64,000 nt of DNA, taken from positions 54,704 through 118,703 of the forward strand of contig CAYXIO010000005.1 in assembly GCA_964465125.1 (NCBI GenBank). Reading direction: 5' to 3'. Made by a program: the position numbers and the translations under genes. A model generated the notes under the pieces. The model searched no databases. It was not told where the DNA came from and worked only from the letters and a program-made list of their open reading frames with translations. This document shows positions 34,035 to 42,595 of this stretch, one piece after another; within the stretch, counting starts at the first letter, position 1, and each line of letters starts with the position of its first letter. Source of the DNA: CAYOHG01 sp964465125. GTDB lineage: Bacteria > Planctomycetota > Phycisphaerae > UBA1845 > Fen-1342.

Positions 34035-36200
34035 GTGTTCGAACGACGATTGGCCTGGTTGGGCACGATTCTGTCGCTGCTGGCGCTGCTGATCGTCGCG
34101 CGCCTGGTCGACATCCAGGTGATTCACGCCGCCCAGTTCGTCGAGCTTTCCGACCGCTTGCTGACGCGCCCGGTGCGCTATCTCCCGGCGCCGCGCGGGC
34201 CGATTCTGGACCGCAACGGCGTCACGCTGGCCGCCGACCGGCCGACCTATGACGTCACGCTGATGTTTCCCGTCCTGAAGGAGATCGTCCGCGGCCAGCC
34301 CGACCGCGATTCGCAGAAATACCTCGAAGCGGTCGCGCGCGAGCTGCGCAAGCGCGGCCGGCTGCCGGCGAAGGCGTCGACGGAGGAATCCGTGACCGAG
34401 CTGCGCCGCCAGCTCCGAACGATGTGGTCGGAACTGCCCGGCATGGTCGGCTGCTCGGCCGAGCTGCTCCAGCAGCGCGCCGATGCCGTCGTCCGCCGCG
34501 TCGAGCGCATCCGCGAATCGCGAGTTCGGCGGACCGGAATCGACGAGCCCGTGCGCGAGGAGCAGCAGTACCACGCCGTCGCCGCCGGTCTCGGCGAAGA
34601 GCGCGCCCTGCGCGCCCGGCTCGAGCTGGATCGCTATCCGTGGCTGGACGTCGTGCCCAGCTCGGTGCGTGACGTGAGCCCGTCCCCGTCGCTGGTGCAC
34701 GCGCTGGGGCGGCTCGGCGCGGCCGACGACGATCGCATCGGCGACGATCCGCTGCGCGGGGACGAGCTGCGCCGGCTGCGTCCGGGCGACGAGTGCGGCG
34801 TCAACGGTGCCGAGTGGCTCGGCGAGCCGTTGCTGCGCGGCACGCGCGGCCGCGTGGTCGAGGATTTCGATCGACAGGAGCTGGAGCGGCAGGATCCCGT
34901 TCCGGGCTCGGCCCTGCGCCTGAGTCTTGATTCCGAGCTTCAGGCCGCGGTTCTGGAGATGCTCAGGCAGGCGGTCGAAAGCAGCGCGAATCCGGCCGGC
35001 GGGGCGGCAGTGGTGCTGGATGCGCAGACGCGCGAGGTGCTCGCGCTGGTCAGTTTCCCGACCTACTCGCCGGAGGAGTTCGACCGCGACTATGATCGTC
35101 TGCGGCGCGACTGGCGCTGGCAGCCGCTGCGCTTCCGGGCTGTCTCCAACCAGTACCCCCCGGGCTCGACCTGCAAGGCGATCACGCTCTACGGCGCCCT
35201 GGCCGACGGAAAGATCTCACCCAACGAGCGGGTTCATTGCTCGGGCATGTTCATGCCCAGCCAGCCCAACCAGTTCCGCTGCTGGATCTACAACGAGTAC
35301 CCGGGCGTGACGCACGACCTGCGCGGCGACCCGGCCGGCCAGAATGCCAGCGACGCCGTGCGCAACTCGTGCAATATCTACTTCTACACCCTCGGCGATC
35401 GGCTCGGCCCGCAGCGGCTGTGCGAGTGGTTCGACCGCTTCGGCATCGGACGGCTCGCGGGCGCCGGCCTGCTCGAGGAAGCGGATGGCATCAGCCCGAA
35501 TGACGCGTGGCTGCGCCGCAATCGCCCCTCTGAGCCCGAGGCGCAGCGCGCCGACGCCTGGAACTGGGCGATCGGGCAGGGCGAGGTGGGCATCACGCCA
35601 TTGCAGGCCGCCAACGTCGCCGCCACGATCGCCGAAGGCCGTTGGGCCCCGGTTCGGCTGGCGCTCGACGCCATTCCCGGCTCGGAGCCGGGTGCGATTC
35701 CGGTCGGCCCCGAACTGGACGCGCGCTGGCTGACCGTGCTTCGCGAGGGCATGTGGCGGGTGGTGAACGAGCGCGGGGGCACGGCGCACGGCGCGAAGCT
35801 GGAGACGCCGGGCTACGTCATGTGCGGCAAGACTGGCTCGGCCCAGACGGTTCCGCGCGTGCTGGATCACCGCTTCACGCTGGAGTGGCCCGACGGGCGG
35901 CGCGAGGTGCGCGTCGGACAGTTCGAGGAAGACGTGCTCGCGGGCGCCGGAACGCCGCCGCCGCGCATCGTCGGGCGGCAGGCCAACCGGCGTTTTCCCG
36001 AGGTCGAGAGCCTTTCGTCACACGCCTGGTTCATCGGCTACACACAGCGCGATGATACGTCTCGCGGCGGAGCGCCCCGCGGGCGCTGCTATGCCATCAG
36101 CGTGATCATCGAGTTCGGCGGCAGCGGCGGGCGAGTCGCCGGACCCGTTGCCCGACAGATCGCCGAGTACCTTCTGCGGAGCGAGCGCGAGTGGGGTTAG
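34035..36200 (+). CDS. mrdA: Penicillin-binding protein 2, elongation transpeptidase
   Basis: A 721-residue class B PBP. One N-terminal membrane helix (about residues 7-25) is followed by the dimerisation domain with APRGPILDRNG. The transpeptidase catalytic Ser is near residue 378 in PGSTCK (SxxK), SCN lies near 445 and KTG near 599. All three penicillin-binding motifs are intact, so this is an active cross-linking enzyme of side-wall elongation. Residues about 90-190 form an extra charged segment. GTG 34035 starts it. RodA follows 98 bases later, the usual pair. Confidence 0.93.
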   Translation: MFERRLAWLGTILSLLALLIVARLVDIQVIHAAQFVELSDRLLTRPVRYLPAPRGPILDRNGVTLAADRPTYDVTLMFPVLKEIVRGQPDRDSQKYLEAVARELRKRGRLPAKASTEESVTELRRQLRTMWSELPGMVGCSAELLQQRADAVVRRVERIRESRVRRTGIDEPVREEQQYHAVAAGLGEERALRARLELDRYPWLDVVPSSVRDVSPSPSLVHALGRLGAADDDRIGDDPLRGDELRRLRPGDECGVNGAEWLGEPLLRGTRGRVVEDFDRQELERQDPVPGSALRLSLDSELQAAVLEMLRQAVESSANPAGGAAVVLDAQTREVLALVSFPTYSPEEFDRDYDRLRRDWRWQPLRFRAVSNQYPPGSTCKAITLYGALADGKISPNERVHCSGMFMPSQPNQFRCWIYNEYPGVTHDLRGDPAGQNASDAVRNSCNIYFYTLGDRLGPQRLCEWFDRFGIGRLAGAGLLEEADGISPNDAWLRRNRPSEPEAQRADAWNWAIGQGEVGITPLQAANVAATIAEGRWAPVRLALDAIPGSEPGAIPVGPELDARWLTVLREGMWRVVNERGGTAHGAKLETPGYVMCGKTGSAQTVPRVLDHRFTLEWPDGRREVRVGQFEEDVLAGAGTPPPRIVGRQANRRFPEVESLSSHAWFIGYTQRDDTSRGGAPRGRCYAISVIIEFGGSGGRVAGPVARQIAEYLLRSEREWG

Positions 36201-36298
36201 GAACACGCCATCCCGGCGTGGCACCGCGGAGGCGGGTGGAACAGCGAAGTTGCACTGCGCTAGGCACGGCGGACATGGGCGAAGAGAGCACGGTGTAA

Positions 36299-37534
36299 AT
36301 GGCGCGGCGACCTCTATTCCAGTTGACCCACCTCGGCTGGGGGCTCGCCGTCTCCGTGCTCGTGCTGACCGTTCTCGGGATGAGCGCGATCCGCGCCACG
36401 GATCGCACCGTCGGCGCGGACGCCGGGCCGACCATGAACCGCGAATTCGCGCCGACGCCGCCGAGCCTGCTGCGCATCGCTCAACAGGCGATCGGAACCA
36501 ACACGCTGCGCCAGGGAATCTACTTCGTCACAGGAATCGCGCTGCTGCTGCTGACGCTCGCGTCGAACTACCGCCGACTGGGCGACTACGCCTACCTGAT
36601 CTACTGGATCACCATCGCGGCGCTGCTGCTGCTGTTGCTGGATCGCTACGGCGCGGACCTGCCGTTCGTCCGCCCGCGACGGGACACGTGGCGCTGGATC
36701 GAGTTCGGCGAGTTCGGGTTGCAGCCCTCGGAGTTCATGAAGGTGGCGCTGATCCTGGGGCTGGCGCGCTACCTGCGGTTCCGGGATTCGTATCGAACCT
36801 GGCCCGGGCTCATCCCGCCGTTCCTGATGACCGTGCTGCCGATGGTGCTGATTCTCAAGCAGCCGGACCTGGGCACGCTGCTGATGCTGCTGCCGGTATT
36901 GTTCGCAATGCTGTTCGCGGCCGGGGCGCGGCTGCGCCACCTGGCGATCATCGTGGTGAGCGGGCTGGCGCTGCTGCCGGTGTTCTATTTCTTCGGCATG
37001 CACGACTACCAGCGGCAGCGTTTCCTGGTTTTGCTCAAGCAGAACACCGCCGACGAGCGCTGGCACATGAACGAGGGCTTTCAGCTTCGCCAGAGCCTGA
37101 TCGCGCTGGGCACCGGCGGCGTCCGCGGTCAGGGCTGGGCCGAGGGCGCCTTCGTGCAGCACAAGCTGCTGCCGGAGGAGCACAACGACTTCATCTTCGC
37201 CATTCTTGGGCACCAGTGGGGGCTGGCCGGGGCGATCGTGATCCTGCTGGCCTACATCTGGATCACCGTGCTCGGGTTTGAAGTCGCGGGCGTGACCAAC
37301 GACCCCTTCGGAAGGCTGCTGGCGGTCGGCGTCGTCGCCATGATTGTCGCGCAGGCGCTGCTGAACGTCTGCATGACCCTTGGGCTCGCGCCGATCACCG
37401 GCATGACCCTGCCGTTCGTCAGCTACGGCGGCAGCAGCCTGTGGGCGAACTTCATCGCCCTGGGCCTGCTGATCAGCGTCGCCCAGCACCGGCCGCTGTT
37501 CATCTCGAACCCGCCGTTTGAGCACCGGGATTAG
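36299..37534 (+). CDS. rodA: Rod-shape determining protein RodA (SEDS glycosyltransferase)
   Basis: A 411-residue SEDS membrane protein that polymerises lipid II in elongation. About ten helices are visible. The family signature is GMTLPFVSYGGSSLWANF near residues 360-377, and PDLGTLLMLLP contains the conserved catalytic-loop Asp region. EHNDFIFAILGHQWG is present. Immediately downstream of PBP2, it forms the elongasome pair. Confidence 0.94.
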   Translation: MARRPLFQLTHLGWGLAVSVLVLTVLGMSAIRATDRTVGADAGPTMNREFAPTPPSLLRIAQQAIGTNTLRQGIYFVTGIALLLLTLASNYRRLGDYAYLIYWITIAALLLLLLDRYGADLPFVRPRRDTWRWIEFGEFGLQPSEFMKVALILGLARYLRFRDSYRTWPGLIPPFLMTVLPMVLILKQPDLGTLLMLLPVLFAMLFAAGARLRHLAIIVVSGLALLPVFYFFGMHDYQRQRFLVLLKQNTADERWHMNEGFQLRQSLIALGTGGVRGQGWAEGAFVQHKLLPEEHNDFIFAILGHQWGLAGAIVILLAYIWITVLGFEVAGVTNDPFGRLLAVGVVAMIVAQALLNVCMTLGLAPITGMTLPFVSYGGSSLWANFIALGLLISVAQHRPLFISNPPFEHRD

Positions 37535-37873
37535 CGCATTCCCCGTTCCTGGTTCTGCGGGGAGCGCGGGCAGCTTGCCCGCCAATCAACAACGCCGGCT
37601 GTCAGCCGAGTGTCGCGCGAGCGCGTCGCGCGTGAAGACCGAAAGCCGCAGCCACACGGTGAACGAGTGGAAGCTCCGCGTCGACGGGCTCGACAACCCC
37701 TGGTTGGACGGCCTGGTCGGCGCGGCCGTCGCGGCGTCGATGCAGGGCGCGACGCACTTCGGGACCGAGTCGAAGCCCGCGGCGCGGCAACGAGTCCGAC
37801 GATCTGAGCTCCAGGGGGCGCGGCGACGAGTGTAGACCGCGTCAGCCCCGTCAACGATATGGCCTGCCCCCAT
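37535..37873. other. Intergenic region after rodA
   Basis: No convincing gene. A compact hairpin GCGGGC-AGCTT-GCCCGC (37566-37582) lies shortly after the rodA stop but has no T-tract. ORFs on both strands lack ribosome-binding sites and resemble no family. The region ends at the decayed hemerythrin gene. Confidence 0.45.
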
Positions 37874-38188
37874 TCATGATACCACTCCGAAGGTGGTGAT
37901 TTCCGGTTTCGGTTCGGGCCGTTTGTCTTTGGCGGGGGGGGAAGCAGCCGGGGTCCAGGAGCAAAGCCTCTGGCGGGGTTTGGGGCGGAGGGGCCGCAAG
38001 CGGCTCGCCGGGCGCCGCAGCCGGCGCTCGGCCTCCTCGTAGACCAGCAGGATGCGCTTGAGCACGCCATGCTCGCGCATCAGATCTTCGCCCGGACTGA
38101 CCTCCGCTTCGTGCTCTTCGTGCTTCTCGTCCTTCTCCTTCGGCGGCTGCTGGGGTTTGCCGGCGCCACCCGGTTAGGTCTGGGCCAT
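37874..38188 (-). pseudogene. Decayed hemerythrin HHE-domain gene
   Basis: On the minus strand an ATG at 38188 has GGAG seven bases upstream. It starts MAQT and hits TAA at codon 5 (38176-38174). The frame then runs on: a Lys/Glu-rich linker, then DLMREHGVLKRILLVYEEAERRL. This is the characteristic start of bacterial hemerythrin HHE domains (His in REHG). Homology ends at about 38010 and the rest of the domain, including the second histidine cluster, is missing. A G-run at 37933-37941 marks further breakdown. One nonsense mutation plus loss of the C-terminal three quarters makes it nonfunctional. Confidence 0.6.
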
Positions 38189-38280
38189 GATCGTCTCCGC
38201 TCCAGGAAGTGTGACTCCTGCCAGCGAGACGCCGGCGCGCGGGAAGTCGCGCCGCGAGTTGTCGGACCCGTCCGGAATGT

Positions 38281-38811
38281 TCATGCTTCGGGTCTCCTCG
38301 GCTCCCCGTGAGCGCCTGGATCACCTGGCCGGGGAGCGCCGCCGGCCAGCTTCGCGTCCACGGACCAGCGTCCCGCGCCGACGATCAGCAGAAAGGCGCT
38401 GCCGAGCAGCATGGCCCAGTCGGTGCGGGCCTCGTGTGCCATCGCCCAGAGGCCGTACTCGGGCAACTTGCGGACGTGAAAGCCCCACAGGTCGTGTCCG
38501 ACGAGAATGGGCACCTTGGTTGTCGTGATCGCCGTCAGCATCACGATGATCAGCGGGACCGCCGCCGCGCGCGTGAACAGGCCGAGCACGAGCAGCGCGC
38601 CGCACGTGACCTCGAAGCACGCGACGAAGTACGCAAGGTTGGGCTGAGCGAATCCCATCTTCTCGAACCGGCCGGGGCCGAGTTCGCCGGGGTAGATGAA
38701 CTTCTGCAATCCTTCGGACACGAACACCAGACCGACCATCAGGCGGATGAGGATGACGCTCGCCGGCGCGCGGGACGACACGCTCCGATTTCGAATTCCA
38801 TGCAGTTTCAT
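38281..38811 (-). CDS. DoxX-family membrane protein
   Basis: A 176-residue protein with four membrane helices. RLMVGLVFVSEGLQKFIYPGELGPGRFEKMGF is the DoxX signature, with AYFVACFEVTCGALLVLGLFTR next. DoxX proteins are linked to thiosulfate or redox membrane functions; here the exact role is unknown. The ATG overlaps the padR stop by four bases, so it is co-transcribed with that regulator. Confidence 0.87.
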   Translation of the reverse strand: MKLHGIRNRSVSSRAPASVILIRLMVGLVFVSEGLQKFIYPGELGPGRFEKMGFAQPNLAYFVACFEVTCGALLVLGLFTRAAAVPLIIVMLTAITTTKVPILVGHDLWGFHVRKLPEYGLWAMAHEARTDWAMLLGSAFLLIVGAGRWSVDAKLAGGAPRPGDPGAHGEPRRPEA

Positions 38812-39242
38812 TTGGCGCCCCGCGCTCGATTCCGCCCAGGTTTCGTGCTTTGCTTCACAGGCCGCGTCACCACCGGCTCGCGCGGCGGCTGCCGGCGCCG
38901 GTGCTCGCGGTGTCCGAACACGCCTTGCAGCTCGGACTCGAACAGCTCGCCGAAAAGCTCCTGGATCTTCACTTTGGCCGAGCGCAGCGCGGCCCGGCCC
39001 CGCGGAGTGATCTCGTAGACGCGCCGAATCCGCGACCCGGCGCGCTGGGAGAGCGAGCGTAGCAGCCCGCGGCGTTGCAGGCGGTGCAGCAGCGGATAGA
39101 GCGTGCCCGCGCTGAGCTTGTAACCGTGCCGTCCGAGCTCCTCGATGATCCACAGGCCGTAAACGGGTTTCTCGCCGGCGTGGTGCAGAATGCGGAGTGG
39201 GATGAGCCCGGAGAAGAGATCCTGGTCCAGCGTTTCGCTCAT
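38808..39242 (-). CDS. PadR-family transcriptional regulator
   Basis: A 144-residue winged-helix regulator. The PadR core is PVYGLWIIEELGRHGYKLSAGTLYPLLHRLQRRGLL, followed by the wing IRRVYEITPRGRAAL (about residues 20-85). The tail is Arg-rich. It is divergent from the chromate transporter gene; a perfect palindrome sits between them. By analogy with PadR proteins it probably represses its own operon, and possibly the transporter, until an effector binds. Confidence 0.88.
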   Translation of the reverse strand: MSETLDQDLFSGLIPLRILHHAGEKPVYGLWIIEELGRHGYKLSAGTLYPLLHRLQRRGLLRSLSQRAGSRIRRVYEITPRGRAALRSAKVKIQELFGELFESELQGVFGHREHRRRQPPREPVVTRPVKQSTKPGRNRARGAK

Positions 39243-39262
39243 GGCGACCGGCCTCGGTCCGT

Positions 39263-39281
39263 GATATCGTGTACCGATATC
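39263..39281. promoter_or_regulatory. Palindromic operator candidate for the PadR regulator
   Basis: GATATCG-TGTAC-CGATATC is a perfect 7-base inverted repeat with a 5-base centre. It lies in the 59-base gap between padR and the chromate transporter, just upstream of TAATAT (39291-39296), a candidate -10 element for the transporter. Binding there would cover the -35 region. Confidence 0.55.
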
Positions 39282-39301
39282 GGCTCTGGATAATATTCCC
39301 C

Positions 39302-40483
39302 ATGCGCACGACCGACAACAGAAACTTGGAGAACATGCCCGGACGCGGGCTTGGGGAACTTGCGGTCGTGTTTCTCAAGCTCGGCGCGACCGCCTTCGGC
39401 GGACCGGCCGTTCACCTCGCGCTGCTGGAGCAGGAGGTCGTCCACCGCCGCAAGTGGCTGAAGCACGAGGAGTTCCTCGATCTGCTCGGCGCGACGAACC
39501 TGATCCCCGGCCCGAACTCAACGGAGATGGCGATTCACATCGGCCTGCGACGGGCCGGGTGGAGAGGTCTGCTCGTGGCTGGAAGCGGCTTCATTCTCCC
39601 CGCCTGCGCCATCACCTTCGCCTGCGCGTGGTTCTACGTGCGCTATGCCCAATTGCCGCAGCTTCAGGGCATCCTCTACGGGGTCAAACCGGTCGTGCTC
39701 GCGATCGTCGTGCAGGCGCTTTGGCGGCTCGGGCGGTCCGCCTTTAAGGCGCCGCTGGCGATCGCCGTCGGCTTAGCCGCACTTGCGGCGAGCCTGGCCG
39801 GTGCGCACGAGCTGATCGTCCTGCTCGGCGCGGGCGCCGTTGCGCCGCTGCTCCGCGGCGTTTCCATTCGTCTGCCGCGCAAGCCGCCGACCGTGTCGAT
39901 GCTGGTGCTCCCGCCGCTATTGCCCTTGGGATGGGCCGCGCCGACGACCGCCGCCACGGCGGGCGCGGTGGGTCTTCTGCCGCTGTTTCTGTTCTTCCTG
40001 AAGGTCGGCGCGGTGCTTTACGGCAGCGGTTACGTGTTGCTGGCGTTCCTGCGCGGCGATCTGGTCGAGCGCTGGGGGTGGTTGAGCGAGGCCCAACTAC
40101 TCGACGCCATCGCGGTCGGACAGGTCACGCCGGGGCCGCTGTTCACGACCGCGACGTTCATCGGCTACGTGCTGGCGGGTCCGGCCGGCGCGTGCCTGGC
40201 GACCACGGGCATGTTCCTGCCGGCGTTTCTGTTCGTGGCCGTCAGCGCCCCGCTGCTGCCACGCCTGCGGCAGTCCAGGGTCGCCAGCGCGTTCCTCGAC
40301 GGCGTCAACGCTGCATCACTGGCGCTGATGGCTGCCGTCACGCTGCGGCTCCTGGGAGGGGCGTTCGTCGATGTGGCGACCCTCGTGCTGGGCCTAGTGA
40401 GCGGGTTGATCCTGCTCACGACGCGCCTGAATCCCGTCTGGCTGATCCTCCTTGCCGCGGCGGCCGGGCTGTTGATCCTGTAG
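39302..40483 (+). CDS. chrA: Chromate transporter ChrA
   Basis: A 393-residue CHR-family membrane protein made of two homologous halves, which exports chromate using the proton motive force. First-half motif: KLGATAFGGPAVHLALLEQE and GATNLIPGPNSTEMAIHIG. Second-half motif: FLKVGAVLYGSGYVLLAFLRGDLVERWGWL and AIAVGQVTPGPLFTTATFIGY. About ten helices. ATG 39302 is six bases after TAATAT and could be leaderless; ATG 39335 with GGAG nearby is the alternative. It is divergent from padR-doxX. Confidence 0.92.
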   Translation: MRTTDNRNLENMPGRGLGELAVVFLKLGATAFGGPAVHLALLEQEVVHRRKWLKHEEFLDLLGATNLIPGPNSTEMAIHIGLRRAGWRGLLVAGSGFILPACAITFACAWFYVRYAQLPQLQGILYGVKPVVLAIVVQALWRLGRSAFKAPLAIAVGLAALAASLAGAHELIVLLGAGAVAPLLRGVSIRLPRKPPTVSMLVLPPLLPLGWAAPTTAATAGAVGLLPLFLFFLKVGAVLYGSGYVLLAFLRGDLVERWGWLSEAQLLDAIAVGQVTPGPLFTTATFIGYVLAGPAGACLATTGMFLPAFLFVAVSAPLLPRLRQSRVASAFLDGVNAASLALMAAVTLRLLGGAFVDVATLVLGLVSGLILLTTRLNPVWLILLAAAAGLLIL

Positions 40484-40673
40484 GCACTTGGCGCGGCAGC
40501 CCAATACGTATGGGGGACAATCGGCACTGGGCGGCCGCTTTGGCTTTGCATCATGAGACCCAAAGGCGTGGGTAACCGGTAGACAACCAGGCCGGGCCTT
40601 CCCGGAAGCGAGCGGTCGGAGGCTGATCCCCGTCCGGGTGCGAGCGCCAGCGAAAAGAATCGAACCGGCAGTC

Positions 40674-41384
40674 TCAGTTCAGGCTCCACGGCTGCACGTC
40701 CACGCGCCGCCGCGACGTGCGGGCGACTTTCACGATCGTCTCGATCTGCTCGCGCAGCATGCCGGCCCGGGCGGCGTCGTCCGTCTCGGCCAGCAGGCAT
40801 TGCCTCAGCTCACCGTCGACGGGCATGCCCGACGCGAGCACGTCGGCCACCTCGCCGAGCGGAAGCCCGCCGTCGAAGAGCTCCAAGTACTCCTGGCACA
40901 GTCCGGCCTCGATCGACACGCATTCCGCGACGGCGCTGCGCAACGCAGCGCGAAGCTGCTCGGCAACGTCTTCCTCGGCGCCGCAGACCGTTTCCAGAAG
41001 GCGGACGCGCGCCCGCCGATACGGACGCTGGCAGCACTCCTCGACGATCTCGGCCCGCGCCCCGCCGTGCAGCAGAATGTTGCACTTGCCGTCCTGGAGC
41101 GGCTCGTGCCGGACAATCTTGCCGACGCAGACCACCGAGTGAACCGGCGCTTGCTTGGTGAAGTACTGCTCCTCGAACCCTGGCTTGAGCAAAGCGATCG
41201 CGATCAGGCGCGGTCCGGCCAGCGCGTCGTGAACCAGTTGACGGTAGCGCGGCTCGAAGATGTGCAGCGGCAGGATCTGCCGTGGAAACAGGACCACGCC
41301 CGGCAGCGGGAAGATCGGCACGAGCGCCGGCGGCGAAGCCGAAGACTCGGACACGCACGTTACCTCCGCTTCACGGACGAGCAT
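40674..41384 (-). CDS. LON substrate-binding-domain protein
   Basis: A 236-residue protein that contains only the N-terminal LON domain: PIFPLPGVVLFPRQILPLHIFEPRYRQLVHDAL and VVCVGKIVRHEPLQDGKCNILLHGGARA. No ATPase or protease part follows. Stand-alone LON-domain proteins are common, with unknown roles. A perfect TATAAT on the minus strand (41425-41430) overlaps the recO stop and may be its promoter. Confidence 0.88.
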   Translation of the reverse strand: MLVREAEVTCVSESSASPPALVPIFPLPGVVLFPRQILPLHIFEPRYRQLVHDALAGPRLIAIALLKPGFEEQYFTKQAPVHSVVCVGKIVRHEPLQDGKCNILLHGGARAEIVEECCQRPYRRARVRLLETVCGAEEDVAEQLRAALRSAVAECVSIEAGLCQEYLELFDGGLPLGEVADVLASGMPVDGELRQCLLAETDDAARAGMLREQIETIVKVARTSRRRVDVQPWSLN

Positions 41385-41424
41385 CGCTGCCGCGGCGAGC
41401 GCCGATCGAATCCGACAACCTCAG

Positions 41425-41430
41425 ATTATA
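41425..41430 (-). promoter_or_regulatory. Possible -10 element for the LON-domain gene
   Basis: TATAAT on the minus strand, 41 bases before the start at 41384 and overlapping the recO stop codon. No clear -35 box is visible. Confidence 0.4.
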
Positions 41431-42169
41431 CGCTCGTCGCGGCGGGTGCGGCGCCGAGTCCTCGCAAGACCCAGTCCGCCAGCGGAATCGGCCGGCCGGC
41501 GATCCGCTGAATCTGCATCACGAGCAGCTCGAACCACTCCCGCGGAAACGCCTCGGGCCGGTCGAGCATCGGCGCCGAAATCCGCCGCAGGTCCGCCGGC
41601 GCGTCCGCGCAGCGCCGACAGATCAGGCCCCCCGCCGAGGCGCTGAAATACGCGGCTTGCCCCGATGCACGCACTCGGTCGCAGCGCACGCAGCCGCGCA
41701 GATTGGGCGCGTAACCGATTTCATGAAGCAGCGCCGCGACGAAATGCGTCAGCGCCGCAAGCCCGTCGGACGCTTCCGCCGTCGAGGCCAGCGCTTCCAG
41801 CAGGTGCCGCAGCTCGTCAAACACCGCCGGATGCGGGTCGAACGGTTCGGTGCATGCGACCACGGCCTGGCTGGCGCAAAGGGTCGCGTACAGCCGCTGT
41901 CGCGAGCGGCGCAGCCCCTGGAACCCGTCGCGCTGCACCCACTCGGTCAGCGTGCCCAGGTCGCTTTCGCCGCGCGGGGGGACGAACGACAGCTCGATTC
42001 GCTCGAGCAGATCGAGCCCCGGCACGAAGCGCGTCCGTGTGCTGCGACGAGCCCCCTTGGCGATCAGGCGCAATTGCCCGCGCTCGCGCCCCAGCGCGGT
42101 CAGAATCTGCGAGCTCTCGGAATAGTCCGTCAGCCGCAGGACAATGGCTTGATCGTGCTGAACCGCCAT
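41426..42169 (-). CDS. recO: DNA repair protein RecO
   Basis: A 247-residue RecO, which loads RecA through RecR and SSB in recombinational repair. The N-terminal OB fold starts QAIVLRLTDYSESSQILTALGRERGQLRLIAKGARR. A zinc site Cx2C and Cx2C is seen (CVRCDR and ICRRCAD). Length is standard. ATG 42169 begins at MAVQHDQ. It is divergent from the gene at 42278. Confidence 0.93.
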   Translation of the reverse strand: MAVQHDQAIVLRLTDYSESSQILTALGRERGQLRLIAKGARRSTRTRFVPGLDLLERIELSFVPPRGESDLGTLTEWVQRDGFQGLRRSRQRLYATLCASQAVVACTEPFDPHPAVFDELRHLLEALASTAEASDGLAALTHFVAALLHEIGYAPNLRGCVRCDRVRASGQAAYFSASAGGLICRRCADAPADLRRISAPMLDRPEAFPREWFELLVMQIQRIAGRPIPLADWVLRGLGAAPAATSV

Positions 42170-42277
42170 GAGTCGTTCACCGACGCGCCGCTCCACAACG
42201 GGTGTCCGTCGTACAATGATACTCGCGCCGCGGGCCGGGGAATCGCACCCGCCCGCGCGCGAACGGATGAGCCGCCC

Positions 42278-42595
42278 ATGAATGAACCCACGGAAGGCGC
42301 CCTGTGCGGGCGACGCGTCGTGCTGGATACCGCGGCCGCGATGATCTACATCGGAACGCTCGAGCGCGCCGTGGCCAGCGGCTACTGGCTGTCCGACGCG
42401 GACGTGCACGACCGCAGCGACGGCCACGCCTCCAAGGAGCAGTACATCAACGAGGCCGCCCAACTGGAGCGGCAGGGCACGCGGCGGATCAACCGCCGGC
42501 GGGTCTTCGTGCAGCGCGCGGCGGTCGTCAGTCTCTCGGCGCTGGAGGACGTCGTCCCGGAGGATGATGAGCTGGCCGGCGGAGCACGCGCATGA
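42278..42595 (+). CDS. Conserved hypothetical protein, 105 residues
   Basis: A 105-residue soluble protein: GRRVVLDTAAAMIYIGTLERAVASGYWLSDADVHDRSDGHASKEQYINEAAQ and an Arg-rich stretch. No known domain is recognised. Its stop overlaps the epimerase start by four bases, so the two are translationally coupled. TACAAT at 42212-42217 is a candidate -10 element 60 bases upstream. Confidence 0.7.
   Translation: MNEPTEGALCGRRVVLDTAAAMIYIGTLERAVASGYWLSDADVHDRSDGHASKEQYINEAAQLERQGTRRINRRRVFVQRAAVVSLSALEDVVPEDDELAGGARA

Noticed and set aside
37632..37835. GTG-initiated ORF in the gap after rodA, peptide with NEWKLRVDGLDNPW
   Set aside because: No ribosome-binding site and no known family; the opposite strand offers an equally weak ORF.
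37881..37897. ACCAC...GTGGT hairpin with a TTCG-type loop on the minus strand
   Set aside because: Short stem with a bulge and no T-tract; too weak to call a terminator.
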